From Solidesulfovibrio magneticus RS-1 (GTDB lineage: Bacteria > Desulfobacterota > Desulfovibrionia > Desulfovibrionales > Desulfovibrionaceae), in assembly GCF_000010665.1 (NCBI RefSeq), contig NC_012796.1:3005501-3069500 (forward strand): DNA of 64,000 nucleotides, given 5' to 3'. How positions within the stretch are numbered: the stretch's first letter is position 1; each line of letters opens with the position of its first letter. Shown in pieces: positions 15,806 through 24,557 of the stretch. The notes beneath the pieces were generated by a model that was not told the origin of the DNA, made no database searches, and saw only the letters and a program-made list of their open reading frames with translations. A program made the position numbers and the translations under genes.

Positions 15806-17103
15806 GCCCCGCTCTCCCGCTTGTCCACCACCCGCGAGGCCTTGCCCTCGGTCTTGGGCAAGCTGTTGCGCTCCACCAGCTCCACCTTGGGCGTGACCAG
15901 AATCTCGTCGCGAAGCCGGGCGGCGATGCGTTTTTGCAAGGCCCCGAGCTGGCGCATGTCCTCGACGAAGAACTCGTCGCGAATTTCCACCCGCACCCGG
16001 ATGTTGTCGATGTAGCCGTCGCGCTCCAGCACGATCTGGTAGTCCTGGCCCACCTCGGGCATGGCCATGAGCACCCGCTCGATCTGCATGGGGAAGATGT
16101 TGACGCCCTTTATGATGAGCATGTCATCGCAGCGGCCGTGCAAGCGGTCGATACGGCGATGGGCCCGGCCGCAGGGGCACTGTCCGGGCAGGAAACGGGT
16201 CATGTCCCGGGTGCGGTAGCGGATGACGGGCATGCCTTCGCGGCCAAGGGTGGTCATGACCAGTTCGCCGAGTTCACCCTCGGCCACCGGCTCGCCCGTG
16301 GCCGGATCGACGATCTCGGCCAGGTAGGCGTCCTCCCAGACATGCATCCCGTTTTGCTCCTGGCACTCGAAGGCCACACCCGGCCCGTTCATTTCGGATA
16401 GGCCGTAGGAGTTGTAGGCCTTGATGCCGTAGAGTTCCTGGAGGCGACCCCGGGCTTCTTCCGTATAGGGTTCGGCCCCGACGAGCGCGATGCGCAGGGG
16501 CAGGTCGCGGGGATCAAGGCCGATCTCGGCGAAGATGGAATGCAGATACAGGGCATAGGACGGGATGATGTGGATGCCCGTGACCTTGAAGTCGGTGAGG
16601 AGCTTGATCTGGCGGTGGCTGTTGCCGGCCCCGGCCGGAATGGTCAGGCAGCCGAGCTTTTCCGCGCCGTAGTGGATGCCAAGACCGCCAGTGAAAAGCC
16701 CGTAGCCGGACATGTTCTGGAAAACGTCGGTGCGCCGCAAGCCCACCATGTACATGCAGCGGGCCATGAGCGAGGCCCACCAGTCCAGGTCTTTTTGGGT
16801 GTGGTAGATGACGGTCGGCGTGCCGGTGGTGCCGGAGGAGGCGTGCATCCGCACCATTTCGCTGTGCGGCAGGGCCAACATGCCGTCGGGGTAGCTGTCG
16901 CGCAGGTCCTGCTTGGTGGTAAACGGGATGCGGCCCACGTCGTCCAGGGAGTGGACGGATTCGGGATCAAACCCGGCCTCGGCGAAACGGCGGGCGTAGA
17001 ACGGCGATTTGGCGGCCTGGGCCAGGGAACGGCGCAGCCGGCCGATCTGCAGTTGGGCTATCTCGGGCCGGGAAAGGGCCTCGGCGGCATCGTAGCAATC
17101 CAC
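15802..17103 (-). CDS. paaK: Phenylacetate-CoA ligase-like AMP-forming enzyme
   Basis: 433 residues, the usual length for PaaK-type adenylating enzymes. The P-loop-like AMP-binding motif is ASSGTTGTPTV (about residues 88-98), followed by NSYGLSEMNGPGVA and the C-terminal IKGVNIFPMQIE hinge with the catalytic-lysine region near the end. It activates phenylacetate or another aryl/alkyl acid to its CoA thioester with ATP. Anaerobes often carry several paralogues, and here no paa degradation genes are adjacent, so the true acid is uncertain. The GTG start follows AAGGAGATGTC. Confidence 0.85.
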   Translation of the reverse strand: MDCYDAAEALSRPEIAQLQIGRLRRSLAQAAKSPFYARRFAEAGFDPESVHSLDDVGRIPFTTKQDLRDSYPDGMLALPHSEMVRMHASSGTTGTPTVIYHTQKDLDWWASLMARCMYMVGLRRTDVFQNMSGYGLFTGGLGIHYGAEKLGCLTIPAGAGNSHRQIKLLTDFKVTGIHIIPSYALYLHSIFAEIGLDPRDLPLRIALVGAEPYTEEARGRLQELYGIKAYNSYGLSEMNGPGVAFECQEQNGMHVWEDAYLAEIVDPATGEPVAEGELGELVMTTLGREGMPVIRYRTRDMTRFLPGQCPCGRAHRRIDRLHGRCDDMLIIKGVNIFPMQIERVLMAMPEVGQDYQIVLERDGYIDNIRVRVEIRDEFFVEDMRQLGALQKRIAARLRDEILVTPKVELVERNSLPKTEGKASRVVDKRESGA

Positions 17104-17124
17104 GACATCTCCTTGCTGGCGAAT

Positions 17125-17168
17125 GTGGGGAGGGACCCCCTTTTTGAAAAAAGGGGGTCTCTCCCCAC
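17125..17168. terminator. Long hairpin between dnaB and the ligase gene
   Basis: GTGGGGAGGGACCCCC plus TTTTT pairs with the downstream AAAAA plus GGGGGTCTCTCCCCAC, with a single mismatch over 21 bp and a short loop. It is located after dnaB on the minus strand and could end the ribosomal-protein transcript. Confidence 0.65.
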
Positions 17169-17281
17169 ACCCCTCCTCCCCTAAAAACTTTCCACGGGAG
17201 GGTTAAGTGACTTGTGTTGTGCCTTCGAGGCTATACCCTCGGCAGGGCACGGGTTCAAGGGTCGCGGGAGGAGAAAAAGAC

Positions 17282-18736
17282 TCAGCCCATGCCGAATTCG
17301 GACGGGGGCGGGATGTCGGAGAGGTTCTCGAACGCCGTCGATTCCTTGAGGAACAGCAGCTTCACCATGCCCGTGGGGCCGTTTCGCTGCTTGCCGATGA
17401 TGACCTCGGCCACGTTGTCCTCGGGGGTGAGCTCTTCCTTTTTCTTATAGGCGGCGGCGCGGTAGAGAAAGATGATGACGTCGGCGTCCTGTTCGATGGC
17501 CCCGGATTCGCGCAGGTCGGACATCATGGGGCGTTTGTCGGCGCGCTCCTCGACCTTGCGGTTGAGCTGGGACAGGGCCACCACCGGCACGTGCAGCTCC
17601 TTGGCCAGGGCCTTGAGGCTTCGGGAGATGTCGGAAATTTCCTGCTCGCGGGAATCGATGTGGCGCGAGGCGCGCATGAGCTGGAGGTAGTCCACCATGA
17701 TGAGCCCAAGGCCGTGCTCGGCCTTGAGGCGGCGGCAGCGGGCGCGCAGATCCATGGTGGTGATGGCCGGAGTGTCGTCCACGAAAATGGGCGAGGCGGA
17801 CAGATGGTTGGCCGCGTCGTAGAGCCGCGACCAGTCCTCGTCGTCAAGGCGCGCCCGGCGCAGCTTGGCCAGATCGACCTTGCCCCAGCAGCACAGCATG
17901 CGCTGCATGATCTGCTCCATGGACATTTCCAGGGAAAAAACGGCCGTGGGAATGGCCGACATGGCGGCGGCGCGCATGGCCACGTTCATGGCAAAGGCGG
18001 TCTTGCCCATGGACGGGCGGCCGGCCACGATGATGAGATCGGAGGGCTGGAGACCGGCGGTCATCTCGTCGAACTGGTAGTAGCCCGAGGCCACGCCGGT
18101 GACGAGTTCCTTGTTCTCCATGCGCTGTTCGATCTGCTCGAACACGTTGTGGATGATGTCCTTGGAGGACTTGAGTCCCTTGGTGGCCTTGGAGTCGGTG
18201 ATGGAAAAAATGGCCTGCTCGGAGGCGTCGAGCAATTGCTCGGTGGTCTGGGCCCCTTCGTAGCAGCTGCTGATGATGTCCACGGCGGTGCTGATGAGCC
18301 GGCGCTGGACGGATTTTTCGCGGACGATCTCGGCGTGGTGGGCGGCGTTGGCGGCCGAGACCGTGGCCGAGGCCAGCTCGGCCAGATAGGCCGGGCCGCC
18401 GACCTCGTCGAGCTTGCCCGAGGCGCGCAGGGCTTCGGCCAGGGACACGAGGTCCACCGGGGCGTTGCGCCGGGCCAGATCGAGGATGGCCTGATAGATG
18501 AAGCGGTGGGCCGGGGAGTAGAAATCGTCCTCGCCGATGACATCGACGAGATTGAAAAGCGTGGCGTTTTTGAGGAGAATCCCCCCCAAAACCGACTGTT
18601 CGGCTTCGAGGTTCTGGGGGGGAACTTTTCGCAGGACGTCGGAAGAGACCCGCTCCAGGGCCTGCCCGGTCAGCGGTTCGCCGCTTCCCGAGCCGGCGGC
18701 TCTGGCGTTACGCGGTTTCTTCCGTGGAGTGTCCAT
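17282..18736 (-). CDS. dnaB: Replicative DNA helicase
   Basis: 484 residues. The N-terminal domain opens with PPQNLEAEQSVLGGILL (about 40-56). The RecA-like C-terminal domain has Walker A GRPSMGKT (about 238-245), Walker B LGLIMVDYLQLM and the DnaB motif ALSQLNRKVEERADKRP. It unwinds DNA ahead of the replisome. It is the last gene of the conserved rpsF-rpsR-rplI-dnaB cluster. Its start lies 29 bp inside the 3' end of rplI, so translation is probably coupled. Confidence 0.97.
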   Translation of the reverse strand: MDTPRKKPRNARAAGSGSGEPLTGQALERVSSDVLRKVPPQNLEAEQSVLGGILLKNATLFNLVDVIGEDDFYSPAHRFIYQAILDLARRNAPVDLVSLAEALRASGKLDEVGGPAYLAELASATVSAANAAHHAEIVREKSVQRRLISTAVDIISSCYEGAQTTEQLLDASEQAIFSITDSKATKGLKSSKDIIHNVFEQIEQRMENKELVTGVASGYYQFDEMTAGLQPSDLIIVAGRPSMGKTAFAMNVAMRAAAMSAIPTAVFSLEMSMEQIMQRMLCCWGKVDLAKLRRARLDDEDWSRLYDAANHLSASPIFVDDTPAITTMDLRARCRRLKAEHGLGLIMVDYLQLMRASRHIDSREQEISDISRSLKALAKELHVPVVALSQLNRKVEERADKRPMMSDLRESGAIEQDADVIIFLYRAAAYKKKEELTPEDNVAEVIIGKQRNGPTGMVKLLFLKESTAFENLSDIPPPSEFGMG

Positions 18737-19241
18737 CGGCTTCGGCCTGGGCTTCGGCCACCGGAGCGGCTTCGGCGATTTCCTCGTCCTCGGGGCCGCC
18801 CTGGCGCACCACCGAGACCTTCACGGAACCGCGCAGCTCGGGCAGGAGCTTCACGGGCACATCGTAGTGTCCCAGCGACCGGATGGGTTCGGCCAGGACG
18901 ATCTTCTTGCGGTCGATGTCGAAACCGAGTTCGGCCAGCTTGTCGGCGATGATGGCGGTGGTGACGGAGCCGTAGAGCTTGGCGCCTTCGCCCACACGCA
19001 CTTCGATGACGATGGCGATTTCGGCCAGACGGTCGGCCAGGCCCTTGGCGTCGGCGATCAGGGCGTCACGCTTGGCCTGGAGCTTCTTGCTCTCGTTTTC
19101 GAAACGGCGCAGATTGGCTGGCGTGGCCAGCATGGCCAGGCCCTGGGGGATCAGATAGTTGCGGCCGTAGCCGGGCTTGACCGAGACTTTGTCGCCAAGG
19201 CGGCCCAGATTTTCCACGTCCGCGCGCAAAATGAGTTCCAT
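18708..19241 (-). CDS. rplI: 50S ribosomal protein L9
   Basis: 177 residues, about 28 longer than typical L9. The N-terminal RNA-binding domain is standard (MELILRADVENLGRLGDKV, VKPGYGRNYLIPQGLA). The C-terminal domain ends near residue 150, and an acidic Glu/Ala-rich tail (PEDEEIAEAAPVAEAQ...) follows, overlapping the dnaB start. Such acidic tails are seen in L9 of related sulfate reducers, by general knowledge. Confidence 0.96.
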   Translation of the reverse strand: MELILRADVENLGRLGDKVSVKPGYGRNYLIPQGLAMLATPANLRRFENESKKLQAKRDALIADAKGLADRLAEIAIVIEVRVGEGAKLYGSVTTAIIADKLAELGFDIDRKKIVLAEPIRSLGHYDVPVKLLPELRGSVKVSVVRQGGPEDEEIAEAAPVAEAQAEADGHSTEETA

Positions 19242-19253
19242 GGCTTCCCTACC

Positions 19254-19511
19254 TTACATCTTCTTCAGGTGTTCGGCGCTGTGCGTGGCCGTGTAGTACA
19301 AGAGGGCCATCTGGCGGGCGCGCTTGATCTCAAGGGTCAGGCGACGCTGGCACTTGGCGCAGGTGCCGGTGATGCGCCGGGCGATGATCTTGCCGCGATC
19401 CGTGATGAAATCCTTCAGGATGTCCGGACGCTTGTAATCAACGGGCAGGTTTTTGTTGGCGCAAAAACGGCAGAACTTCTTTTTCGGGGTGAACTTTTTC
19501 TTAAAGGCCAT
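19254..19511 (-). CDS. rpsR: 30S ribosomal protein S18
   Basis: 85 residues. It has the S18 core ([19 protein letters not shown]) and four Cys in two pairs, CRFC near residue 14 and CAKC near 51, marking the zinc-binding (C+) form of S18. It binds S6 on the 30S platform and is encoded directly after rpsF. Confidence 0.97.
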   Translation of the reverse strand: MAFKKKFTPKKKFCRFCANKNLPVDYKRPDILKDFITDRGKIIARRITGTCAKCQRRLTLEIKRARQMALLYYTATHSAEHLKKM

Positions 19512-19513
19512 GG

Positions 19514-19822
19514 CTAGGCTCCCTCAGGCACGTATTTGTCGGCAAGCTTGACGGTGATGAACTTCATGACGCCGTCGGTGATGCGCACAATGCGTTCGAA
19601 TTCGGCGATGGCCGTGGCCGGGGCGGCGAATTCGAAACGGGTGTAGTGGCCGCGGGTCTTTTTCTGCACCGGATAGGCCAGATCCTTCATGCCCCACTCG
19701 TCAACGCTGAGCATGGTGGTTCCCTGGCGTTCGAGAACACCCTTGAGGTTCTCGACGATCTCCTGCCGATTGTCCGTCGCCAGCTCCGGGGAGAGCAGCA
19801 ACAAGGCTTCGTACTTCCGCAT
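19514..19822 (-). CDS. rpsF: 30S ribosomal protein S6
   Basis: 102 residues: [14 protein letters not shown] at the start, the conserved [19 protein letters not shown] block, and ending in [12 protein letters not shown]. First gene of the S6-S18-L9-dnaB cluster. AGGAGG lies just before the ATG on the minus strand. It is separated from rpsR by 2 bp. Confidence 0.97.
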   Translation of the reverse strand: MRKYEALLLLSPELATDNRQEIVENLKGVLERQGTTMLSVDEWGMKDLAYPVQKKTRGHYTRFEFAAPATAIAEFERIVRITDGVMKFITVKLADKYVPEGA

Positions 19823-20061
19823 GGTTCCTCCTTTTGGTCCATGGCCCTTCCTCCGGGACGGTTGTCCTCCGGGAAGAGCAAGGCGAAGGGGAGTCGTTAG
19901 TCGTCCGACCCGCTTTTGTCAAGCCCCAGGCGCGAAGACAACGGCCGCGACGCCGACGGCCTTGGCCTCGAAAACGCCGCCTTGCCAAGGCGACCGGCCC
20001 CGTCTACATAATCCCACGGCGCGTCCGCGCCAAGCGCCCTTTCCGGGCGGCCGAGGTAGCC

Positions 20062-22077
20062 ATGCGCATCCGCGCCAAACTGCTCATCATCCTGCTGACC
20101 TTAGTGCTGCCGCCGCTGGTCGCCGTCAGCTACTACGCCCTGCGCGAGGCCCGACTTCTGGGCGACGAACTGGCGACCCGGGCCGCCCAGTCCTTCAAGC
20201 ACGCCGCCGAAGCCGAACTGGCGCTCATGGTGGACCTCATCGGCGAGGACGTGGGCGACAACCGGCTGCTGCTCGAACTTGGCCAGACCATGCTGGCCAC
20301 GGACGCGGCCCGGATTTTGGAATCGCCAGCCCAGCCCCCCGAACCGGGACTTGCGCCGTCGCTGAGCGCCCCGCCCGGCGTGGACGAGGCCCAGACCCGA
20401 TCATCCGGCGCGCCCCTGCTCCGCCTGGCCCCGACGTTTGCCACCCTGCAAGCCCGGCTTGGCGACAATCTGCTGTGGGCCTACGTCGCCCTGCCGGGCG
20501 GCGTCATGGCCACGGCCCCGAGCCATGGCCCCATGCCGGCCGGCTATGACGCCCGCGCCCGCCCCTGGTTCCAGGCGGCCATGCAGGCGGACCACCTCGT
20601 CTGGACCATCCTGGTCGATGCCGCCACGGGTCGCCTGACGGCCACGGTTTCCGGTACGGTGCGCGGCCGTGACGGACAGATTCTCGGCGTAGCCGGCGTC
20701 GATGCGCCCCTGGAGGCGCTGTTGCCGGAAAGCGATCTGTCGCGCCGCTGGGGCGACGGGGTGCGGGCTTCCTTCGTGCGCCTGGAGGCGGGCCGGCTGG
20801 AGCTCATCGGCAACCGCGACTTCCTGGACCCGGCGCTGGGCTGGAAAACGCCGATGACGCCGATGCCCCTGGCCATCGACAACGCCGACGGCCAAGCCGC
20901 CCTGGTTGCGGCCATGGAGTCCCATAGACCGGCTTTGGTGGCCCTGTCCGTGGACGGCGAGGACTATTTCGCCGCCCTGCGCCCCTTCACCGAGGCTCCG
21001 GCCGGACTGCTTGTGCTGGTGCCACGCCAAGCCGTGCTGCATCAGGCCGATTCGGCCGAGTCGGCCATCCTGGAACGCACCCAGGCCATGATGGCGGTGG
21101 TGGCCGGCATCACGCTGCTTGGCGTCGGCGCGGCGGTGGTGCTGGCCTTTTTCGGGTCCAGGGCCGTGACCCGGCCGCTGACCGGGCTGACCGTGGCGGC
21201 CGGCAAACTGGCCGAGGGCGACCTCGACGCCCGGGCTCCGGCCGGCGGGCGCGACGAACTGGGGCAGCTCGCGGCGACGTTTAACGCCATGGCCCCCAAG
21301 CTGGCCGAACGGATGCGGCTCAAGCAGGACATGCTTTTAGCCAAGGAAGTGCAGCAAAACCTGCTGCCCAAGGCCCCGCCCCATCTGCCGGGCCTGGACA
21401 TGGCCGGGGCGACCATTTTTTGCGACGAGACCGGCGGCGACTATTTCGATTACCTCGCCTTTGCCGAAGCGCCCCACGGCGGCTGCGACGTCATCATCGG
21501 CGACGCCACCGGGCATGGCATCGCGGCGGCGTTGTTCATGGCCACGGGCCGGGCGCTTTTGCGCGGCGGGCAGGGCGTCGGCTGCGGCCCGGCGGCGCTA
21601 TTAACCCTGGCCAACACGCTGTTGTGGCAGGACACGGCCGATTCCGGGCGCTTCATCACGCTGTATTTCCTGCGTCTGGAGGGCGGCGGTCTGGCCCCGT
21701 ACGGCCGGCTGACCTGGGCCAGGGCCGGCCACGATCCGGCCATGGTCTACGATCCGGCCACTGACGACTTCGTCGAACTGCTCGGCCCTGGCCTGCCCCT
21801 GGGCGTCCTGCCGGACCACGTCTACACCGAGCAAAGCTGTCCGGGCCTGACCCCGGGACAACTGCTGCTCCTGGGCACCGACGGCATCTGGGAGGCGCGC
21901 AACACCGGGGACGCCATGTACGGCAAGGACCGGCTGCGGGAAGTGATCCGCCGCCATGCCGGCGGCACGGCGGCCGAGCTGGTGGCGGCCATCCATGCCG
22001 ACGTAGCCGCTTTTCAGGCCGGCGCGCCCCGGGACGACGACATCACCGTGGTCGCCATCAAAGCGCTACCGATCTAG
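20062..22077 (+). CDS. Cache-HAMP-SpoIIE/PP2C serine phosphatase
   Basis: 671 residues. Transmembrane segment 1 (about 7-28), a periplasmic double-Cache-like sensor (about 30-340; YDARARPWFQAA and VSGTVRGRDGQILGVAGVD are Cache hallmarks), a second transmembrane segment (about 348-370), HAMP (about 370-425) and a SpoIIE-type PP2C domain (about 450-668). Metal-binding residues appear in CDETGGDYFDY, IGDATGHGIAAALFMA and PRDDDITVVAI. It likely dephosphorylates an anti-sigma-factor antagonist in response to an extracellular ligand. ATG at 20062 with GAGGTAGCC is chosen; longer readings would start inside the rpsF promoter. Confidence 0.88.
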   Translation: MRIRAKLLIILLTLVLPPLVAVSYYALREARLLGDELATRAAQSFKHAAEAELALMVDLIGEDVGDNRLLLELGQTMLATDAARILESPAQPPEPGLAPSLSAPPGVDEAQTRSSGAPLLRLAPTFATLQARLGDNLLWAYVALPGGVMATAPSHGPMPAGYDARARPWFQAAMQADHLVWTILVDAATGRLTATVSGTVRGRDGQILGVAGVDAPLEALLPESDLSRRWGDGVRASFVRLEAGRLELIGNRDFLDPALGWKTPMTPMPLAIDNADGQAALVAAMESHRPALVALSVDGEDYFAALRPFTEAPAGLLVLVPRQAVLHQADSAESAILERTQAMMAVVAGITLLGVGAAVVLAFFGSRAVTRPLTGLTVAAGKLAEGDLDARAPAGGRDELGQLAATFNAMAPKLAERMRLKQDMLLAKEVQQNLLPKAPPHLPGLDMAGATIFCDETGGDYFDYLAFAEAPHGGCDVIIGDATGHGIAAALFMATGRALLRGGQGVGCGPAALLTLANTLLWQDTADSGRFITLYFLRLEGGGLAPYGRLTWARAGHDPAMVYDPATDDFVELLGPGLPLGVLPDHVYTEQSCPGLTPGQLLLLGTDGIWEARNTGDAMYGKDRLREVIRRHAGGTAAELVAAIHADVAAFQAGAPRDDDITVVAIKALPI

Positions 22078-22097
22078 CCCCCTCCCCCATGTCGGGA

Positions 22098-22135
22098 GGT
22101 CCAGGAGGGGCTGAGCCCCTCCTGGCCGCCGGAGG
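22098..22135 (-). repeat. CTCCGGCGGCC palindromic repeat, copy D (inverted)
   Basis: GGT, then CCAGGAGGGGC-TGA-GCCCCTCCTGG, then CCGCCGGAGG. This is the same element as the three copies near 13.2-13.7 kb, here in the gap between the phosphatase and nitroreductase genes, which converge. Confidence 0.75.
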
Positions 22136-22166
22136 CCTCTTCATCTTCCTCTTTCTCTACAATAAG

Positions 22167-22949
22167 TTACAACCACCGCGCCCGCACCGCGTTGCGAGGC
22201 GGCACGGCGGCGTAGCGCAGGGCCGGGTAGCCGAGCATGAGTCCGCCTTCGATGACGCAGCCTTGGGGGATGCCCAGGGCCTTGGCCAGGGCGGCGTCGT
22301 TGCGGGCGGCCCGCACAAGCAGTCCGGCCCAGCAGGTTCCCAGGCCCCGGGCCACGGCGGCCAGCTCCATGAACGTCAGCGCGATGCCGCAGTCGGCCGC
22401 GCCGTAGGGAGCGTCGTCCGGGGCATAGGCCACGGCCAGAGCCGGCGCGCCGCGAAGAAAGGCGTCACGGCCATCGGTCCACATGGCCGAATACTTGGGC
22501 CGCGTGCCGGCGGCGGCGAAGTACGCGGCGGTCATGGCCGCCAGATCATGGACCTTGGCCGGGTCGGTGGTGACGCACCAGCCCACTTCCTGGGCGTTGG
22601 AGGCGGTGGGGGCAAAGCGGGCCACGTCGAGGAGCGCTTCCATGGTTTCACGGGCCACGGGCGTGTCCTTGTAGGCCCGGATGGACCGGCGGCCGCGCAA
22701 CATGCCGTCCACGATCTCGGGGTCGGGCCAGTGGCGCAGGGTCTTGGTCATGGCCGCCGGATCGACCCGGCTGATGGTCAGGGCGGATTTGGGGCACACG
22801 GCCACGCAATGGCCGCAAGCGATGCACAGTTTTTCCTCGGCGACCACGGGCCGGCCGTCGGCGTCGGCCTCCAGGCAGCCGCTCGGGCAGACGGCGGCGC
22901 ACAGGCCGTCGGCGTTGCACCGCTCCCTATCGAGGGTCAAAAACTCCAT
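22167..22949 (-). CDS. Ferredoxin domain-nitroreductase fusion
   Basis: 260 residues. An N-terminal ferredoxin domain is followed by an FMN nitroreductase domain (about 75-255: RRSIRAYKDTPV, FAPTASNAQEVGW, GLGTCWAGLLV, LGYPALRYA). The second cluster motif is complete (CIACGHCVAVCP, about 42-53). In the first motif, CNADGLCAAVCP (about 11-22), the second Cys is replaced by Asp. The family is common in anaerobes and may couple ferredoxin to flavin-dependent reductions. Start ATG with GGAGGTTCGCC is preferred over the longer open frame. Confidence 0.85.
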   Translation of the reverse strand: MEFLTLDRERCNADGLCAAVCPSGCLEADADGRPVVAEEKLCIACGHCVAVCPKSALTISRVDPAAMTKTLRHWPDPEIVDGMLRGRRSIRAYKDTPVARETMEALLDVARFAPTASNAQEVGWCVTTDPAKVHDLAAMTAAYFAAAGTRPKYSAMWTDGRDAFLRGAPALAVAYAPDDAPYGAADCGIALTFMELAAVARGLGTCWAGLLVRAARNDAALAKALGIPQGCVIEGGLMLGYPALRYAAVPPRNAVRARWL

Positions 22950-23188
22950 GGCGAACCTCCGGGAAAGCGCCCGCTTGGTCAGCGCAGCGCCAGGATGGAG
23001 CCAGGGTATGCCCCTTGGGCGGTTTTGCAAGCAGGCACGGAAAAGTTGCGTGATACCCTGCGGGGTACCGTATCGGCAGGCTGTCGGGGCAACAACAGCG
23101 TCCCTGCCGGTAACGATATAACGGGTTTTTTTCTTGAACTATTTTGCTCTTCAACGTAAGTCATCTAAAGGAGTATCTTGGAGGCTTC

Positions 23189-23590
23189 ATGCGTGCTTTG
23201 GTAGTGGACGACGATCCGGCCAGCCGGCAGGTGCTGGCGGCCCATCTGGGGGGGGTGGCCGACTGCGTAATGTGCGAGTCGGGCGCTTCGGCCGTGTCGG
23301 CCGTGGCCGAGGCCATTGTCGAGGGCCAGCCCTTTGACGTGGTCTTCCTTGACATCATCATGCCCCACATGGACGGACACGAAACGTTGGTGCAGATTCG
23401 CGAGACCGAGGAAACCGCCTGTCTGCCGCCCGCCGACCGGGCCAAGGCGGTCATGGTCACCTCCATGGACGACGAGGCCAACACCCTAAACGCCCTGTTC
23501 GACGGCCAGGTCGCGGCGTATCTCATCAAGCCGGCCAACCGTTCCCAGCTCCTGGACAAGCTCTCGGTCCTCGGCTTGCTGCCATCCTAG
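23189..23590 (+). CDS. Single-domain response regulator
   Basis: 133 residues comprising a receiver domain only: acidic triad VVDDDP (7-12), phosphoacceptor Asp in VVFLDIIMP (about 53), Ser/Thr in MVTSMDDE and Lys in AYLIKPANR (about 112). Without an output domain it would act by protein contact, as CheY does. ATG at 23189 follows GGAGGCTTC. No kinase is adjacent. The 240 bp upstream contain hairpins, including CGGCAGG/CCTGCCG (about 23074-23110), but no gene. Confidence 0.9.
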   Translation: MRALVVDDDPASRQVLAAHLGGVADCVMCESGASAVSAVAEAIVEGQPFDVVFLDIIMPHMDGHETLVQIRETEETACLPPADRAKAVMVTSMDDEANTLNALFDGQVAAYLIKPANRSQLLDKLSVLGLLPS

Positions 23591-23649
23591 CCGTCCTCCT
23601 CCCGCTGCCCTAACGGGCATGCAGCACCGAAACGCGCAGCAATGCAAAA

Positions 23650-23681
23650 CGCCCGGCAGGACCACAGTCCCGCCGGGCGCG
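23650..23681. terminator. Bidirectional terminator between the receiver gene and hflC
   Basis: CGCCCGGCAGGAC and GTCCCGCCGGGCG form a stem with the loop CACA. On the minus strand it is followed by TTTTGC after hflC, and on the plus strand by GCTAGTTTTA after the receiver gene. Confidence 0.8.
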
Positions 23682-23708
23682 CTAGTTTTATCAGCCGTCC
23701 CTCGACGG

Positions 23709-24557
23709 TCAGCGCAGATATTTGAGGAAGGGGCTGTCCGGCGTCAAAAAGAGCCGGCTGTTTTTGGCGAAGGCCTTGTGGTAGGCCTCCAGGCTGCGGG
23801 TGAAACCGAAAAAGTCCGGAGACTTGCTCACGGCCTCGGCCCACACGGCAGCAGCTTCGGCGTCGCCCTGGCCGCGCAACACCTCGGCCTGACGTTCGGC
23901 TTCGGCCAAAAGCACGGCCCGCTCCTTGTCGGCGCCCGACTTGATCTTCTCCATTTCTTCCCAGCCCTCGGACCGGTAGAGCTTGGCTTGACGCTCGCGC
24001 TCGGCCTGCATCCGCCCGTAGATGGCCTGAGCGTTTTCCGGAGGCAGGTCGGTGCGCTTGATGCGCACGTCCACCACTTCGATGCCGTAGGGCGACAACA
24101 GCCGCGAGGACTTGGTGGTCACCTCGCCCATGATGACGTCGCGCTTGGTGGAAACGACGTCGAGCAGCGTATATTGGCCCAGGGCCACGCGCAACTCGGC
24201 GTAGATGATGTCGTCCAGGCGGGCCGTGGCCCGGGACAGGGTGCGCAGGGTCCGGTAGAACTGCAAGGGGTCGGTGATGCGCCAGCGGGCGTAATTGTCG
24301 ACCACCAGGTTTTTCTTGTCCAGGGTCAGCACTTCGGCCGTCTTGGCGTCGTATTCCATGAGCCGGGCGTCGAAGTAGACCACGTTTTGCACAAAGGGCA
24401 GCTTGAAATGCAGCCCCGGCTTGATGGGGCCGTCCACGGGCTTGCCGAGCTGCAGCACAATGGCCGTCTCGGTCTGATCCACCACGTAGAGAGATTGGGA
24501 AACGGCCACGGCCACGAAAAAGGCGACCACGATCCCGATGACAAGCGACGTTTTCAC
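23709..24557 (-). CDS. hflC: HflC, modulator of FtsH protease
   Basis: 282 residues: an N-terminal transmembrane anchor (4-21) and an SPFH/prohibitin domain (VVDQTETAIVLQLGKPV, PGLHFKLPFVQNVVYFDARL, then a charged coiled-coil with ENAQAIYGRMQAERERQAKLYRSEG near 195-220). With HflK it forms a large periplasm-facing cage around membrane-bound FtsH. The start overlaps the hflK stop as ATGA. Confidence 0.95.
   Translation of the reverse strand: MKTSLVIGIVVAFFVAVAVSQSLYVVDQTETAIVLQLGKPVDGPIKPGLHFKLPFVQNVVYFDARLMEYDAKTAEVLTLDKKNLVVDNYARWRITDPLQFYRTLRTLSRATARLDDIIYAELRVALGQYTLLDVVSTKRDVIMGEVTTKSSRLLSPYGIEVVDVRIKRTDLPPENAQAIYGRMQAERERQAKLYRSEGWEEMEKIKSGADKERAVLLAEAERQAEVLRGQGDAEAAAVWAEAVSKSPDFFGFTRSLEAYHKAFAKNSRLFLTPDSPFLKYLR

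Noticed and set aside
17200-17275. Sequence with GGGTTCAAGGG resembling a tRNA T-loop
   Set aside because: No five-base T-stem or acceptor stem can be formed around it.
17207-18952. Long open frame (581 codons) opposite dnaB and rplI
   Set aside because: It is a high-GC shadow of dnaB/rplI in the antisense frame, rich in Gly/His/Ala and without any recognisable motif.
22950-23188. Possible c-di-GMP or other riboswitch before the receiver gene
   Set aside because: Hairpins are present, but the conserved GEMM bases and other known aptamer motifs are not.
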